Positions 56,609 through 64,000 of a stretch of 64,000 bases of DNA are shown in pieces. Position numbers and translations under genes: made by a program. The stretch comes from Stomoxys calcitrans (lineage: Eukaryota; Arthropoda; Insecta; Diptera; Muscidae): the NCBI RefSeq assembly GCF_963082655.1, contig NC_081554.1, forward strand, positions 128,718,962 through 128,782,961, written 5' to 3'. The notes beneath the pieces are model-generated. The model worked only from the letters and a program-made list of their open reading frames with translations, had not been told where the DNA came from and ran no database searches. Positions within the stretch are counted from its first letter, which is position 1; the number at the start of each line of letters is the position of its first letter.

Positions 56609-57508
56609 CTAAACCTGTGGTATGGTCCTTATGTTGCACGTTTTCTCCATAGTAGTCCACCAAACTACTGAGGTGTAAGGTAGTATTGTGCCAATCACGC
56701 TCCTGTAGAGCCAGTGGACTATCGTCGGATTCAGGCCCCATTTCGTGCCTACGGCCCATCTATATAGTGCCCAACATATGTGAACCTTCTCAGTACGCTC
56801 CTGAATGTGACACGAATTCAGTTTCCTCTTCAAGATCACACCTAAGTATTTGACCTTGTCAGATATCGAAATCGTCTTATTGAGGAAACGTGTTGCGTTA
56901 AATTGGCCTACCTTCGTCTTCCTTGTGAACAGGCATATATCTGTCTTCTCTGGGTTAACATTGAGACCTCTGGGTCTAGCCCAGTCATATGTCATATGCA
57001 AGACCCTTTCAGCATTTCCGCATAGCTTGTTCGGATCCTTAACCCTTAGAAGTAGTATAAAAGTCGGGGCAGTCTCCACCGACCTTCCCTTGACATAGGC
57101 ATGTTGTTTGTATTTGAGCAGTTCGCTGGATGTCCTACTCTTTATCATGGTGTCCACAATACGTTCCATGATTTTGAGTAGAAAGGACGTAAGGTGTAAG
57201 GGTCTGTAGGCCTTTGGTGTCGTATAATTTGACTTGCCTCCTGCCAGGCTTTCGGAATATGCAAGTCCTAGGCACGCTGTGAAAATTTTGGGCAGACAAG
57301 GCGCCAGATAGTATGCCTCTTTCTGTAGTAACGTCGGAAATATTCCATCAGGTCCGGGTGACTTAAATGGCTTGAAGCTCCTCAAGGATTCCTTCACCAT
57401 AAATTCCGTTATTATAAACCTTCGATCAAAGTCATTATTCGAAGATTCCGGTGTCTCTGTGAGTCCTCCCTTATCCTGTGGATAATGGGTTTTCATCAAA
57501 GGCTTCAA
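56609..57508 (-). pseudogene. Reverse transcriptase lacking its catalytic core
   Basis: The 299-codon frame has FKPFKSPGPDGIFPTLLQ near residue 40 (RT entry motif), AYRPLHLTSFLLKIMERIVD and QHAYVKGRSVETAP. It then jumps to NAERVLHMTYDWARPRGLNV, NPEKTDICLFTRKTKVGQFN, KYLGVILKRKLN and GLNPTIVHWLYRSVIGT. Motifs A (FLDIEGAF), B (QGGVLSP) and C (YADD) are all absent between residues of about 150 and 160. The deletion stays in frame, so the frame looks healthy but cannot encode an active polymerase. Confidence 0.8.
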
Positions 57509-57740
57509 TTGTCGTCTACTAAAGTTTCAGTTTGGACATGGGTTTTTGAGAGAAACTTTTTTATCTTGGCGGCGTCAATAACGCTATCGACCTGTTCGCA
57601 GAAAGCTTCCAGGAGGCACGTTTTGCCGCTCCGGTAATCATATTGTATTCCTTGAGCCGTGTATAATACACATCTCAATAAACTTCCGTTCTTTTAGGAG
57701 TGCTCTGTTAAAAATTCTGCGGACCTCTTTCCCAATATTG

Positions 57741-58500
57741 CGAATCTCCCCGGTCATTCAGGGTTTTTCTTGGGCTAATTTTCTTTCCCGAAGAGGACAA
57801 CTATCTTCGAAAGACCCCACCAGTGAAATCGTAATCCTGTTGAAATTTTCGTCAATGTCTTCTATGCTTGCACAATTTAAATTACCTTGCCCAAGTCTTC
57901 TTCTGAGTAGCCTTCCGAATTTTGTCCAGTTTGTTTTCAACTTATTTCGGAAGCTTATAGGATTCTGCGCTGGCCTTGCTATTCTAAACCTAATCTAGCA
58001 ATGGTCAGAGAAAGAATGTTTCATAGAGACCCACCAATCCTGAACCTTATCGATTAGATTTTCCGAACATATTGTCTCATCTAATATCTCCTCCCTAATC
58101 CTATTAACAAAGGTAGCGGTGTTGCCAATATTAAGTGTAATTAGGTCGTTAATATTCAAGAACTCTGCCAGGGCGTGGCCCCACTTATTAGTGTTGGTGC
58201 TACCCCACGAAATGTGGTGCCTCGTTTCCTGTCTGTTTCGGTTTCCTCAACAGCCGTTGCGGCTCCGCCATGGGTGGCGGTGTCGAAGAGTCGAGAGGCA
58301 GATGACAAATAACGCAAGTCCTCGGCCGATTACCAGTTTTGGCATAGAATAATTGGTAGTTAATATGGTTCAGTTCAGAAACTTTGTTCCGCGTCGTCCA
58401 TGGCTCCTGAATTAAGGCAATATGAATCTTCCCCTTGCTGATTTTCTCCATCAGAGCGGGTGTAGCAGTCTCGCTCCGGATTACCTCAATCTGGATTACC
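57741..58500 (-). pseudogene. Endonuclease region of the second lineage
   Basis: The N-terminal end reads KGKIHIALIQEPWTTRNKVS and LNHINYQLFYAKTGNRPRTC, with the catalytic E in QEPW. A frame break follows near 58200. Downstream, FRNKLKTNWTKFGRLLRRRL is the linker after the nuclease domain. The SDH block is likely around 58000-58020 (TTTCTCTGACCATTG on minus), with no clean frame. Confidence 0.65.
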
Positions 58501-58539
58501 TCAATCGTTGGACTTTCAGTAAATGGGCATCTTGGGAGT

Positions 58540-59055
58540 AGGTGATGATCTCATCGTCTGAGACTGCATTGACTTTCCTGTCACTGCACTGCCCGATGTC
58601 ATCGTTTCAATGCCTAGTCTAGTCTTCCGACTCTTAATAAAGTCGGTAATGGTTCCATCTTCGGGTCCCTGCAGTTAAGCTGTATTGGGTTTCCATTCCC
58701 TGTACTGCCTGATGTTTCAATACTAGGATCTTTGCCTATCTTAGCCTTCCAAATCTTAAGTAAATGGGCTTCTTGGGAGTAGGTGATGGTACCATCATTG
58801 AGACTCCTATCGCTGCGCTGCCCAATGTTTCAATATTAGGATCTTTACCTATCCCAGTATTCCGAATCATCCGTCGTCGGGTTCCTGTTCGTAAGGCCGT
58901 GTTGGGTCTCTCGCCACTGCACTGCAAGATATTTTAGTATAAGGATCTTTGCTTCTCCTAGTCTTTCCAATATTGAGAGATGCCGTGATTGTCGCGTTGT
59001 TGGCCCCCTGTTTGTTGGGCGGTGTTGAGTCTCCTGGCACTGCATGGCCTGATGT
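58540..59055 (-). repeat. Tandem repeat within ORF1 region
   Basis: The word TGCACTGCCCGATGT and its variants recur at about 58586, 58710, 58813, 58916 and 59041, spacing 101-125 bases. Each is followed by TTTCAATACTAGGATCTTTG-like and CTAGTCTTCC-like words. In minus frames it gives repeated Asn/Thr/Pro-rich peptides such as NKQGANNATITASLN. It is probably an internally expanded linker of the ORF1 protein. Confidence 0.65.
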
Positions 59056-59277
59056 CGCCAAATGGAAATTTCTGCCTATCCTAGGCTTCCCTTGAAAAAG
59101 AGAGCTTTGCTCCCGTAGTGCGCCATGCCTTTAGTCTTAGCCAAACTTGTCACGGAGACTTGATCCAAGCCAACCACAAAGAGAGTTCCTTCCTCCCTGT
59201 GGAAGACCTCCCAATTCTCTGCGACCAAACCTTCGTTTTGCTAGCCCAATAATCCCAACATGCTTTTCGTCGCAAAT

Positions 59278-59931
59278 TTACTGCCCCTTCCCTTGATGGA
59301 GACCATCCTTGATCAGATCGAGCTTTGCGCCCTTCCAGGGAGCGGTAATACCTCTGACGAGCTGTTTGACGGTATTAATACATTTTGCCGACGCAAAACG
59401 CAACTTAAAGATTTCCCCTCTAAACTCGCAGCTCATCATTTGTATGGGTGGACCCTCTACAGAGTTCCACACATATTCAAAAATCCGTTCGTTAACCAGA
59501 TCTCTCACTTGGGACCGATGATCTGGTGGAATCCTACCGGATGCACAGCCTATGTTGATGACTGCATAAGTCAGCTCATTTCTGTTTTGCTTCCTTGCCA
59601 CTCTGGCGTAAGAGGGCGGCTCCTTACCATTCTCAGCTACCATCTTCCCGTTTCGTGATGGCTATGGGCTAGTATTGGAAGTCACAGTCCTCCATGAAGA
59701 CACAGGGGCCGTGCGTACTTCTTTCGTTTCTGTTCCGACTTTGTCACACTCCGCAGGACACTGTCTGGAGTCACCATTGCGGGATGGCTGGCTTGGTTTT
59801 CTTGAAAGCGGGGAGCTCTTTTTCTTCTTCAGCATTTTTGCAGTGTTATGCTCTTCGGGAGATCTGAGTCTTTTCCCAACTTCCGTTAAAGTGCTTGGAA
59901 TGTCAGTTCTATCCTTTCCAGCATCCTGCAC
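59278..59931 (-). pseudogene. ORF1 with DUF4780-type N-terminal part
   Basis: The upstream half (59662-59931) is a Lys/Ser/Pro-rich segment, KMLKKKKSSPLSRKPSQPSR, typical of the basic tail of such ORF1 proteins. The downstream half reads ELTYAVINIGCASGRIPPDH, RSQVRDLVNERIFEYV and WKGAKLDLIKDGLHQG, the fold in which a conserved W-x-GAKL motif closes the domain. A stop and frame change lie at about 59650. RNA binding is the inferred ancestral role. Confidence 0.65.
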
Positions 59932-60315
59932 TTTCGCCCGATTACGCTCGGTACATACTTCGATGCACTCATCTTTCGATTCGGCTGCGATGACTGTTTC
60001 ATTGACACAGTCGTTGTCTAAATCCGAGCCAGCAACACCACCTTTACTTAAAGGCTGAGGACGAACTGTGCGTCCCTCTGATTTATCAGTGTCTTCCCCA
60101 TTAAAGAGACTGACGACTAGTTGTGCGCAAAAGGCTTTAAAACTTTTTTTTTTCGTTATAGGTAGTACCTAATTCGAGATACGGATATATATATTTTTTT
60201 CTTTGAGGAGCGAAATGAAAACACATCCGTTCCATTCAACGGCTACAATAAATATACGCTAGTTTAAATAAATAAAATTTTTAAATTACTTTGCTTTCAG
60301 CTCAATCTATAATTT

Positions 60316-60364
60316 TTTTTTATAAAATTTTATTTTTGATATAAATACTTGTTTAAGTGTTTTT
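60316..60364 (-). repeat. 49-bp sequence, exact inverted copy of 51878-51926
   Basis: Perfect identity over 49 bases with the spacer at 51878. It lies 40 bases before the mariner relic. A TATCGATA octamer follows at 60379-60386. Confidence 0.85.
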
Positions 60365-60403
60365 CTTTTTATTCAGTCTATCGATAGAAAATATCATTAC
60401 ATA

Positions 60404-60980
60404 CTATTAAAGTGTGATTTTTTAGATATTATCTTTTTGCCAACACTGGTTTAAACAGCTCACGCACATTTCGTGCTTTGTTTCACTGTCAAACATCTTC
60501 AGTTTGGTCTATAATTTAACCATGAATCGTCTTACAAATGAACAGCGCTTGCAAATTATTGAATTTTATTATCAAAATGCATGCTCTGGAAAGAAAGTTC
60601 ATCGCGCGCTTCTTCCATTGAGCTACGAAGCTCATTTTTGGCTCAATGGGTACGCAAATATGCAGAGTTGTCGATTTTGAAGATCAGCCAGAAGCATTGC
60701 AAGAGCTCCCAATGCATCGAGAAAAAGTTACAGCTTCGGTTAAAGGGCTGGTAGCTTCATTGGACCGTACTTCTTCAAAGATGATGCGAATCGTAACGTA
60801 TCTGTGAACGGTGATATCCAACAAAAATTGGACTAAGCGGATTGACCATTTGAGACGCTGTCGCGGTCAACATTTGCCTGAAATAATGTTCAAACATTAA
60901 ATTATATGGACCGTACTATTGATTCAAATCAAGACTTCATGCATTTTTCTGAATTGAAAGTGTTTTTTTTTTGTTTGAAA
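60404..60980 (+). pseudogene. mariner-family transposase relic with two internal deletions
   Basis: The leader AGTGTGATTTTTTAGATATT and CACTGTCAAACATCTTCAG precedes the ATG at 60522. The frame reads MNRLTNEQRLQIIEFYYQNA (N-terminal HTH, DUF4817 type) and then LSYEAHFWLNGYANMQ, so about 100 codons between HTH and the second half of the first DDE block are deleted. It stops at 60680. Later frames show QPEALQELPMHREKV, YFFKDDANRN and a C-terminal DHLRRCRGQHLPEIMFKH. The first catalytic Asp (SDEAHF) is lost at the joint and the second lies in the later deletion. Confidence 0.75.
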
Positions 60981-61027
60981 AAGTTTTCTATAGCTTTTAA
61001 CAAATCACAGTCTTTTCTATTTTATAA

Positions 61028-61822
61028 AAATTAAATTGTTGCGCTTTCTTTGTTAGTTTGTCTGTTCCGTATAGACTTAAAAACGGCTGAACCGATTTTC
61101 ATGAAATTATCATAAATGGTGGAGTTTGAGCCCCCGGTGAAAATAGGGTACTACATTTTTTGATATCCGAAGGGGGCGGATCCTCCCCCATTTCCCAATT
61201 TTCAAAAACGCCAGATCTCGGAGATGGGAGCACCGAATTTTGCATGCTACCTTATAATACCCCAAAAACATGAAATTTGTATAAAATTTTGAGTTCAAAT
61301 TACCTGGAGGGACGCCTTATCCCAAACCCCACCCGTATGGACATGTTTGCCAAATGGGACAATACAATATTTTAGAGTAGTGTACGAACTTGTCATTAAA
61401 ATGACACCTTAAGCGTCGGGGGGTTCCCCAACTCCAAAAACACCACCCAACAGGACACTTTTACCGCTTTGGGCAATATGGGTTTCAAATGCGCCTTTTT
61501 TCACTCTCTTATTTTATCTGAGCCCTATACTGGCAAGGTCAGGCAAAAAGTCCCGTTTGGGGGTGCTAGTACGGCCTTTCAGATATTTCGCCCCAATGTG
61601 GGTACTACTCCCAATTTTCTTTCATTTGAGCCTTATATAACTATGATCGGTAAATATGTCCGGTATGGGGAAGTTTTTAGGGGTTAAGTGATACCCCATG
61701 TATCAGATTCGTGCTCTAGTCTCAAATACCTTTAATTTGAGCCAAATATTGTCATTATTGGTTTAAATTTCTTTTAGGCGGGCTTTGGAGATGGAGCGGC
61801 CGCCCTAGACATCCCACCTTAA
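61028..61822 (+). mobile_element. Helitron 5' region joined to inverted array units
   Basis: TATTTTATAAAAATTAAATT, GTTTGTCTGTTCCGTATAGA and AACGGCTGAACCGATTTTCA form a Helitron 5' block, followed by GGGGGCGGATCCTCCCCC and CGCCAGATCTCGGAGATGGG. Up to about 61490 the array runs forward (GGGCAATATGGGTTTCAAAT). From 61500 the units are reversed (TTTCATTTGAGCCTTATATA). The piece is therefore a head-to-head composite without a 3' end. Confidence 0.6.
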
Positions 61823-61829
61823 ATAAGTA

Positions 61830-61989
61830 TTGGGTTGCCCAAAAGGTAATTGCGGATTTTTTAAAATAAAGTAAATGAATTTTTAATAAAACTTAGAATG
61901 AACTTTAATCAAATATACTTTTTTTATACCTTTTTTCTAAAGCAAGCTAAAAGTAACAGCTGCTAACTGACAGAAGAAAGAATGCAATT
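61830..61989 (-). mobile_element. mariner-derived MITE fragment
   Basis: TTGGGTTGCCCAAAAGGTAA begins right after TA (61828-61829), and the next 150 bases match the MITE at 27133 closely (AGCAAGCTAAAAGTAACAGC, ACTGACAGAAGAAAGAATGC). It stops at an ATTA repeat, and the right terminus is missing. Confidence 0.75.
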
Positions 61990-62069
61990 AATTAATTAAT
62001 TAATGCAATCAACATTGTTCTCCGGCTTGACAATGTAGATGGTTTAATAAGGCCCAGTCTTAACTCATG

Positions 62070-62132
62070 GGAAGGTGTTACAAACGGAATGACTAGTTTA
62101 GTACACCCCCATCCTATGGTGGTGGGTATTAA
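62070..62132 (-). mobile_element. DINE-1-like 5'-end fragment
   Basis: GGTGTTACAAACGGAATGAC, TAGTTTAGTACACCCCC and ATCCTATGGTGGTGGGTATT are the outermost 60 bases of the element family. Confidence 0.6.
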
Positions 62133-62189
62133 AAGTGCTTTACTATTATTCCTGATAGAACCGCTTGAAACTACGACATCCCGGGTAAT

Positions 62190-62725
62190 AGAAATTACAA
62201 AGACTTCTATATTTCAAACTAGACAACCATATGGGCTTTGGGGGTACTCTGAAGAACTTGGACTGGTCATATAGAGAAGATAACCCGACCACTGTTGTGT
62301 GTTTCAAGCGGAGGTCCTTGCAGTTATTTGGTGGAATGGCTAAGATTTAATGTCACAATGACGATTGGTATAAATATTTTCTCAGACAGACAGGCAGCTA
62401 TCAAATCTCTGGATAAGTAATTCTGAATTCAAAAATCGTCCTCGATTGTCGCTGATCTCTCAACGAGATGAAACAGTTCAGAATTCACCTATTTTTAGTG
62501 CAGTGATATCGCAGGGAATTGTAGAGCAGACGAGCTTGCGATCCTAGGCACTATCTTTCATATTCCAGGGGAACTGGAATCTGTGGGTATGCCTGTAGCC
62601 ACATGTAAGCTAGGTCTTCAAGATAAGGGCCGAAGGGCAACGAATGACAGATAGTCACAAAATAGGGGTTGTGAACATCACAAAATAATGTGTTCCAATC
62701 TAGACAGGTCCAGGTCTACCACACT
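62190..62725 (+). pseudogene. RNase H domain of LOA-like retrotransposon
   Basis: On + it reads MGFGGYSEELGLVI, a broken middle with DRQAAIKSLD (first Asp region), then CRADELAILGTIFHIPGELE, SVGMPVATCKLGLQDKGRRA and TNDR. It matches the minus-strand domain at 8439-8945 block by block. It has stops and frameshifts. It ends abruptly at about 62725 where RTE sequence starts. Confidence 0.7.
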
Positions 62726-63091
62726 GCTTGTAAAAGATTGAAACCTAAAGTCAATAAGGTAATTGGGCATTATCAATGCCGTTTTAGGCCTGGTAAAAAC
62801 ACCCTAGACCAGATATACATACTGCGCCAAATCCTGGAAAAGTCCCGAGAAGGACAAATCAACACCTACCATCTCTTGTTTGACTACAAAGCCGCTTTCG
62901 ACACCCCTTTACGTTTAAAGGCATTTTCAGCCATGTCTGAGTTTGGTATCCCTGCCAAATTAATAAGACTCTGCAAGATGACACTTGCTGATACGCGTTC
63001 CCCAGTAGGAATAGGAAAGAATCTTTCGGAACCATTCAATACCAAACGAGGTTTCAGATACAGGCACAAATGTTCTCTCATGGCCAATTAA
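62726..63091 (+). pseudogene. RTE-like (CFDP2-type) reverse transcriptase fragment
   Basis: RLKPKVNKVIGHYQCRFRPG, KNTLDQIYILRQILEKSREG, HLLFDYKAAFDTPLRL (motif A, Asp intact), FGIPAKLIRLCKMTLADTRS and VGIGKNLSEPFNTKRGFRY. The family QGD..SC of motif B is replaced by RYRHKCSLM, and the domain ends before motif C. The open frame begins in upstream LOA sequence, so the first dozen residues are not part of the RT. Confidence 0.8.
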
Positions 63092-63259
63092 AGTTAAGTA
63101 AAGTAGTTTATATTGGAATTTATAAATTGGGCTTTGCCACTTACTTTTTATTTAGAACTGACTTTATTTAAGTGTTTCGGTAGAGTCCAATTTTGAACCA
63201 CTTTTTGATCATTTCGGCCTGTATTTCACAAATATGGCAGTTATACTCTTAGGCTTTAG

Positions 63260-63590
63260 GTGTGTTTGGCTTGTCCATATAAACTGATGATTTCACTTAG
63301 TTCATAAGGAATAGACAAGACGCGTCAAAACACATGATCGTGTTTAAAGAAAATCGGGCCGATGATGTCAAATGCCCACGAACCACACCAAATTGTATTT
63401 TTTCGGGATTCATTGGGAACTCTAGTACGGCATTTGGCTGTTCTTCACCCCAGGAGTGAAAGTTCTGCTTGTGTACGTATCCACTTAGCTAGAAATGAGA
63501 CTCATCACTGAACACAATTGTTCGATAAGAGAGTAGAAATGCATGGAACATTTGTCACGAAATCTAATAACATTTGACGATTTGCATATG
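63260..63590 (-). pseudogene. mariner-family transposase relic
   Basis: The minus strand reads TIVFSDESHF, stop, LSGYVHKQNFHSWGEEQPNA and VLEFPMNPEKIQFGVV, corresponding to the DDE segment around the first catalytic Asp (SDE) in the family of the relic at 60404. After that the frame decays. No termini. It is cut on the right by the possible LTR at 63592. Confidence 0.6.
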
Positions 63591-63591
63591 T

Positions 63592-63906
63592 AATGTATTG
63601 ACACGGCAGAGATGAGATGCGTTGCAATTAAAATCCAAATACAGAGTGATCTTTATTTATAACAAAACAAAGCTTAGAACTAGAAATGTATAACAACGTA
63701 TGTACATGGATATGTATGTATGTGTGTGACAGTATGTTACATTAAAGAGATGCAAACAGCAAGCAGATAAACATTTAAATACGAGTGAGAGTGTTTACCA
63801 CTTGTTCTTATGGATAATAAGAAAATAAGAATAAGGTGAGGGAGAAAACGTACATTAGACTGGAACGTAAATATGTTTATACTGAATACTCTATATGCTC
63901 CCCCTA
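63592..63906 (-). mobile_element. Possible 3' LTR with polypurine tract (copia-like)
   Basis: On the minus strand, TTTAGGGGGAGC (about 63898-63909) looks like a polypurine tract. About 300 bases downstream lies an AATAAAGATCACTCTGTATT polyadenylation-like region and an end near GCCGTGTCAATACA. The ends are not a perfect TG...CA and the other LTR would lie outside the window, so this is tentative. The sequence interrupts a transposase relic. Confidence 0.3.
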
Positions 63907-64000
63907 AAGTTGTTAATAACATATCAATCAAATACAAACAATATCAATGAAATTATAAAGTAATAATGAATTGAGTAGACAAAATTGTATATTATCAATT

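Larger units (their letters stand above)
56266..60065 (-). pseudogene. Second non-LTR retrotransposon lineage, degraded but nearly full length
   Basis: In minus-strand order: low-complexity ORF1 N-terminal part (59662-60060), DUF4780-type domain (59278-59643), a tandem-repeat region (58540-59055), endonuclease (57741-58500), RT (56609-57508), and a 3' end with TAACCTAACCTTACCTAAAC at 56266-56287. The RT peptides (HWLYRSVIGTILPYTSVVWW) resemble the LOA copies at fold level, but the DNA does not align. It is therefore a separate lineage. No RNase H is recognised after RT. Confidence 0.7.

Noticed and set aside
59260..60058. Plus-strand frames of 127-132 codons
   Set aside because: They lie antisense to ORF1 of the second non-LTR lineage; the minus strand carries the recognisable motifs.

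Overview
The window looks like non-genic chromosomal DNA from a higher fly, probably a calyptrate dipteran of the Musca/Stomoxys type. Three things suggest this: the AT-rich composition, two fly-like nuclear tRNA genes, and a dense set of transposon families seen in such genomes. The species guess is inference. I found no intact host protein-coding gene. Almost every open reading frame is either a shadow running through tandem repeats or a decayed transposon gene.

By my coordinates about 25 kb (roughly 40%) is made of about 30 copies or fragments of DINE-1/INE-1-like (Helentron-related) non-autonomous elements. A full copy has a 5' end starting TTATACCC(A/T)CCACC, a conserved block containing ATAAAGTATATATATTCTTG followed by a GTCCGTC-rich microsatellite, a core of 153-bp tandem monomers, and a 3' end with a TTCGGCCCGGCCGAA hairpin just before CTTTTACTTGTT. 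I give these elements the strand on which the hairpin lies on the right. Subfamilies A (TCCACC ends), B (CCACCACC ends), C (short core) and D (ACCAGTAAGGAAAGG end) can be told apart.

The rest is layered transposon debris. There is one complete 1.44-kb Helitron (5537-6978) and several Helitron fragments. There are seven relics of LOA/I-type non-LTR retrotransposons with apurinic-endonuclease, reverse transcriptase, RNase H and DUF4780-type ORF1 pieces. Two RTE-like (CFDP2-like) relics, a Tc1-like element interrupted by a Helitron, mariner-family MITEs and transposase relics, a piggyBac-like MITE, a tRNA-derived SINE and one possible LTR complete the list.

Layout: 1-9.9 kb is DINE copies, the complete Helitron and a LOA relic. 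10-15.6 kb is DINE copies including a (TA)n expansion and an inverted pair. 15.6-19.8 kb holds tRNA-Pro(AGG), a LOA relic hit by a piggyBac-like MITE, and a chimeric DINE. 20.6-25.1 kb is a LOA relic followed by the nested Tc1/Helitron. 25-28 kb is the most unique-looking DNA and holds tRNA-His(GTG) and a mariner MITE. 28-31.6 kb is DINE plus an RTE relic. 31.6-33.8 kb is unrecognised. 33.8-45.5 kb is nearly all DINE-like sequence, including a fold-back element carrying a SINE. 45.5-50.3 kb is Helitron plus the most complete LOA relic. 50.4-53.4 kb is two closely related DINE copies. 53.8-60.1 kb is old LOA sequence and a second non-LTR lineage. 60.3-64 kb is mariner, Helitron, LOA and RTE debris ending in a possible LTR.

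The only genes likely to work are the two tRNAs. The main interest is structural: shared 153-bp periodicity, fold-back and chimeric DINE-like elements, and datable nested insertions.
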